Origin: Caprimulgus europaeus
Taxonomy: Eukaryota > Chordata > Aves > Caprimulgiformes > Caprimulgidae
Length of the DNA: 64,000 nt
Direction of reading: 5' to 3'
NCBI GenBank assembly: GCA_907165065.1
Contig: OU015529.1
Span: forward strand, 8,171,054 to 8,235,053
Shown here: one piece after another, positions 60,216 through 64,000 of the stretch
Position numbering within the stretch: the first letter of the stretch is position 1
How the letters are laid out: each line of letters opens with the position of its first letter
The notes under the pieces: generated by a model
What the model saw: the letters and a program-made list of their open reading frames with translations, nothing else
Database searches by the model: none
What the model was told of the DNA's origin: nothing
Translations under genes and position numbers: made by a program

Positions 60216-62890
60216 TTTTTTTGTTCCATGTCAAACACACAGAGCATCCTCTCAAAAACTTGCAGCTAGTTCATCACCAGCTCTCTTTCTGCTTTATCTG
60301 CCATGACCATTTTGTCTAGTTTTGCCTCTTTGGAATCTGCTGGTACTTCAAAGACATGTGTGTAAGTAACTTCTAAAATGGATGAGACTCCCCATGAGAA
60401 ATTGGTTCTCATGTATCTGATTACAGCATTAAGTTATAAGCAATGAAGTTTTTTGTGGTGGAGAAGGCACTTTCACATGTATTGTAAGCAGGAACTTATT
60501 TGCAATGTCATGAAAGCAATTTATAAAGGTAATTGAAAATGTAGGACTTAATGTGAAAACTTCTGAATGGAAAGGTTTTCACCCTGTTTTTCAAGAGGAT
60601 TTTTTTTTTTCATTTTGTTGCAGAGGAGCATGAAACAAAGTGAATATGAATTTTCTACATTTGGTGAAGTATCTGCTCAAGTTGAAGAAATCAAGTTCTC
60701 TACTTGATTTCTTCTTGTTTTGGCAGCTTTCTGCTCCCTCAGGCTGGAACAACTCTGTTCTGTTGGTTTTAGTGGCAGAAACTCAGGGAAAAAACATCTG
60801 GAATTATCACCTCAAACTATGTTTCAGATTCCAAAAAAATAAAACCCAAGTTTTCACTTTGCTTTGAAAGTTCACAATAGGTTAACTCTGATGTTTGCTA
60901 AAGGTGGCTTTGAGAGAGATGTTGATTCTGTCAGAGTTGAATAATTTTTGACTGACTTAACAGGAAAGCAGGAGGCTTCGAGACAGTATTGAGTTCTTTA
61001 GCAGTCATTTGAAGGCCTTTCTAAAGTATGACATTTCAAAGATGCTGTTTCTTTTAAGAAGATAATATGTTAATCAAATAGATGAGTTGTGATACAAAGG
61101 CAAACCTTTACTGGTTGGGGTGAGTAGCTTTGATTTTGAACTTCTCTTGACTTTGAATGTTTGGGTTTTTTTGCCACAGCCCTACTAGTATAGGGTAATG
61201 CAAGTATGATTGGTCTGACTGGCAGCATTTTGGGACAGGGAGCTGATGTCCAGTGCACATTTGCACTTTGCCACAGAGGCCTGTGTATTGTCATAAATTT
61301 GTTTTTGTTTGTTTTATGACAAAGTGTAGTACTAGAGCCTGTATTCATTGTTTCCTCTTCATTGAATACTTCCAGTCCTTTATTGCCTACCCCCATGGCA
61401 CAACTTTGCCCAATGAAGTGTTCATTGGAGGTTTTATTAGTATTAAGGCTGCATCAATTGACTCTTCTTGGCACGCAGGGTCAAGCAGACTGTGTTGTGA
61501 GTTAAAAGTTCAGCATGGTCAGCAGGCTTCCCGGGCTGGAGGTACAGCTAGAGAGGGAGCTGCTTCCAAAGAAGATTCAGTTGAAGTGTTCACAGAAAGT
61601 GCTGGGTGGAATGCTTGCCACAAATCTGCATCAGCTGCTGTTTCTTTCAAATACAATTATATTAAAAAGATAAATAAATCTTGCAACATTGCAGTAGCAC
61701 CAGAGGAGAAGAAGAAACCATGTGTGGTGTTTGTAATTTTGTTTTGTGAAGAAGTAGTATGGAAACCTGAAAAAATCTCATGGACCTTTTACATTTTTAA
61801 TACTTTATTCTTAAATTATCTTCTTGCTTTTGCTGTGCTATACAACAGTGTTTTTACAGTCTGAGGGAGTGTCTGTATTCTCAGGCTGTTCTCTGTTCTG
61901 CCAGAAGTGCCATGCTTTGCTGACCTGCACACACTCATCTGAAACCTCAGCGTGACCCAGTCGCTGTTTCTGCTGTAAGAGTAGGCACAGCTGAGTTTGT
62001 CAAGAGTGGAAACCTAGTTGCCTGGGGGGCAACCCTCTACCTGAAACAGATGTCAAGATGCAGAATAAATTCACCAGGAATTTTTTTTTTGTCAGGAAGC
62101 AATCTTCTTTTTACTGAGTTCCTTAACAGTCTGGAAGGAGCAGATCTCTCTTATGGAAACTGCATGTGCTCACAGCCTCTGCACCTCTTAGGTGAAGCCT
62201 GCAGAAGTGTGTGTATATATTTTTATCAATGTCATGTCTCTAGACCATTTGATTATTTCCACTCCCCTCAATGTATTCATTCCCTACATCAGAAGTAGAA
62301 CTGAGAAGAAGGAAAAAACACAAACATCAAAAGTGAAAGGCTGAAATTGCCCTGAAATGCCTTTTCCTGGGGCAAGTGTATACACTGATTACACAAGCAC
62401 AGACTGAAATTCATTTCCCAAAGACACTTCATCATTCACATATCCAGGTAACCTTCAGATAACTGGGCTTTATGCCAAGGCTTGCAGATGTGTTTGAGGA
62501 GATAGCTTGTGAATTCATAGATGTTTTTTTACCTCTACTCAGAGTTCTTTTACTCTCTCAAGAGCTCCAAGAATAGGGATCAGATTGTTTCTATTTCCAG
62601 GAAACAAAATTCAGAAATGTGTTTAAATTCTGAATGCTGCCAACGTGTGGGTAATTGAGGTGTAGCAGTGGGTGGTTCTCTCAGCAAACACCTGGTTCCT
62701 TTCAGTGTGAACTTAGTTCTTGCAAATTTTGTTTTCAAACTTCCTTTCCCCTTCCTTCTCACCTTCTTCCCCTCTACATCTATCATATTAACACAATACT
62801 ATTTTTTTCCATTTTCTTTCCAGTTGCCCAGGACAGTATTAGACTGTGTTTAACTATTGTTTTTGTTGGGGGTGGGTTTTGTTTTATCAG

Positions 62891-63037
62891 ATGTTTATTG
62901 AGCAAAACAAGATGAAAAGGCAAAGTCAGTTGCTTCTGCAAAATTCTGCTCCTGATCAACAGCTTTTGAAGGCTTTGGATGACAATGCTAAGCTAACCCA
63001 TACATTAGAAGAAGAGAGGCTTCAACACCAACAAAAG
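62891..63037 (+). CDS. SHTN1: SHTN1 coding exon 9 with PAK1 site S249 (residues 238-286)
   Basis: The acceptor is TTTTATCAG before 62891. The exon encodes 49 residues beginning MFIEQNKMKRQSQLLLQNSA and ending EEERLQHQQK. Ser249 in KRQS is the second reported PAK1 target in mammalian shootin1. The preferred donor is AAAAG|GTAAAA at 63038. A second possible donor nine bases on (AAACAG|GTTTAC at 63047) would add VKQ in frame. Mammalian shootin1 continues VKE after HQQK, so the first donor followed by an exon starting with V-K-E is equally consistent, and I prefer it. The frame then runs into intronic sequence and stops near 63178. The next exon (VKELEEQ-like) is outside the window. Confidence 0.9.
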
Positions 63038-64000
63038 GTAAAACAGGTTTACTTTTCATCTTATGTGGAAGTCTTTGAAAGCCTCCTGAATTTAAGGCAT
63101 GTCATCTATTTGTTATATTCAGAATTATTTGAGATCTTGTCCCCCAGAAGAGTTTGCAATCTAAAAACTAAACTTTAGAGAAGATTGTGATTCCCTTCTT
63201 CTGGTTGATTAGTAAGACATGAGTACAAAACCTGAAAGATTTTCATCCTGAAGGCTCTGATATGGTTAAGTTTATTTTATTCCTGATGCCAGTAAAGTGC
63301 AGGCTTAATTACAAGCATTATGTGAAATTCCATTAAGTGAAGAAGAGGTGACAGGAGAATATTTTGGCCATTGAGTAATATAAAAGGTATTTTGAGGGGA
63401 TAAGCTAAGAAGTCCAGAAGATGAGAGGTAGGTAGTTCACATTAGTAGTATCGCTTGCTAAAGAAATGCATGGGGAGGAACCAGACATCCTGGAGCAGGG
63501 AAACGTTAAGTGAATGCTGCAAAGTGGTGTGATAGGATCTGAAGTGCTAGAATCTAAACAAATATATTCTTTGAAACTGGACTAGATCAGTCTCTAACTG
63601 TGAGAAATCACCACTGCTTCATTTGAAAGCCTGAAAACCAGTTTTTCCTTACTTGTGAGGTCTGTTCTTAAAAGTCTGGTAGAGTAGTGCTAGGAAGAGG
63701 TACACAGTTCCTGTGCTTTCATCAACGCAGCAATACTAAGACTATATGTAATCTCACATACTTTTGAATGAGTGCTTTAGAAGAATAGTTCATAGAAAAC
63801 CTCTGCATCTTTGGTCCTTGAAGTCTAGAGCAAAATATATATATATTGGGAGTTGGGAAGTGATTGCCTCTCTGCACCTGAATGTTGCCTCTAAACCCAG
63901 TGTTCCGTAATTCACCCACTGGCATCTGCATGAGTTGAGGGAAGGGAGTTTAAATAACCAACCTGTCAGTGGAAGCAATCAGTAATAGAACAAAAATGTC
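63038..64000 (+). other. SHTN1: SHTN1 intron 9, start only
   Basis: Sequence after the preferred exon 9 donor. It contains a short AT microsatellite (63835-63847) and nothing else recognised. No further shootin-1 exon is present before the window ends. Confidence 0.75.
63835..63847. repeat. Short AT microsatellite
   Basis: Six and a half AT units in intron 9. Confidence 0.8.

Larger units (their letters stand above)
51571..62890 (+). other. SHTN1: SHTN1 intron 8
   Basis: An 11.3-kb phase-0 GT-AG intron. It holds a 26-T run (52245-52270), two short CR1 fragments in opposite orientations (53118-53300 and 54994-55214), AT-rich enhancer-like stretches (about 55860-55980 and 59980-60215) and an unexplained 203-codon open frame (61253-61864). 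No recognised exon lies inside it. Confidence 0.85.
20996..64000 (+). other. SHTN1: SHTN1 gene, 5' part (coding exons 1-9 of a longer gene)
   Basis: Nine exons read in one frame across GT-AG introns and give 286 codons matching vertebrate shootin-1 from its initiator methionine. In mammals shootin1 is a cytoplasmic neuronal clutch protein. It couples F-actin retrograde flow, through cortactin, to the adhesion molecule L1-CAM in growth cones, and acts in neuronal polarisation and axon outgrowth. The part seen here is almost wholly charged, heptad-like helix, as expected of the N-terminal coiled-coil region. The proline-rich stretch and C-terminal half are not in the window, so the gene is cut by the right edge. 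Exon joints (length, codon phase at exon end): 58/1, 53/0, 61/1, 95/0, 169/1, 98/0, 82/1, 95/0, 147/0. The 5' UTR limit is not determinable from the sequence. Identification rests on remembered family sequence, but the agreement runs through every exon. Confidence 0.96.

Noticed and set aside
62846..63178. 110-codon frame around exon 9
   Set aside because: Only 62891-63037 is exon. Both flanks are intronic read-through, as shown by the acceptor at 62890 and loss of family similarity.
1..64000. CRISPR arrays, operons, ribosome binding sites, tRNA or rRNA genes
   Set aside because: This is vertebrate nuclear DNA; no regularly spaced direct repeats and no tRNA- or rRNA-like sequence were noticed on either strand.

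Overview
The window looks like bird genomic DNA. The evidence is at least nine CR1 LINE fragments, several ending in the avian 3' signature of short tandem ATTCTRTGA-type octamers, and one avian-type ERVL solo LTR. A single vertebrate neuronal gene is spread over more than 42 kb. I cannot name the species. The CR1 types and the LTR type fit a neognath, probably neoavian, bird; this is an inference from remembered repeat families.

The only protein-coding gene I can support is SHTN1 (shootin-1, formerly KIAA1598) on the + strand. A CpG island at about 20440-21300 carries the first coding exon (ATG at 20996). Eight further coding exons lie at 31123-31175, 39115-39175, 43991-44085, 46256-46424, 49636-49733, 50718-50799, 51476-51570 and 62891-63037. 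All nine are in frame across GT-AG introns and give 858 nt, or 286 codons. That is the N-terminal coiled-coil part of a protein that is roughly 630 residues in mammals, so the 3' half of the gene lies beyond the right edge. The two serines reported as PAK1 targets in mammalian shootin1 (S101 in KRIS, S249 in KRQS) fall at exactly those residue numbers here.

Layout: 1-20.4 kb is upstream DNA with no recognisable gene, five CR1 copies, one AT-rich candidate conserved element (about 12.8-13.3 kb) and a small CpG-rich patch (about 7.74-8.02 kb). 20.4-21.3 kb is the SHTN1 CpG-island promoter and exon 1. 21.05-31.1 kb is intron 1. 31.2-39.1 kb is intron 2, which holds a complete solo LTR with a 5-bp target duplication, a 127-bp hairpin and a strong G-quadruplex motif. 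39.2-44.0 kb is intron 3, with a roughly 1-kb block that reads like a conserved developmental enhancer and a 700-bp CR1. Exons 4-8 are clustered at 44-51.6 kb. 51.6-62.9 kb is the large intron 8, with two CR1 fragments and two more enhancer-like AT-rich blocks. Exon 9 and the start of intron 9 close the window.

I found no credible new multi-gene system. The most interesting unexplained items are the candidate non-coding conserved blocks rich in TAATTA homeodomain cores, the intron-2 hairpin, an 18-bp perfect palindrome with paired E-boxes in intron 1, and a possible poison exon in intron 2.
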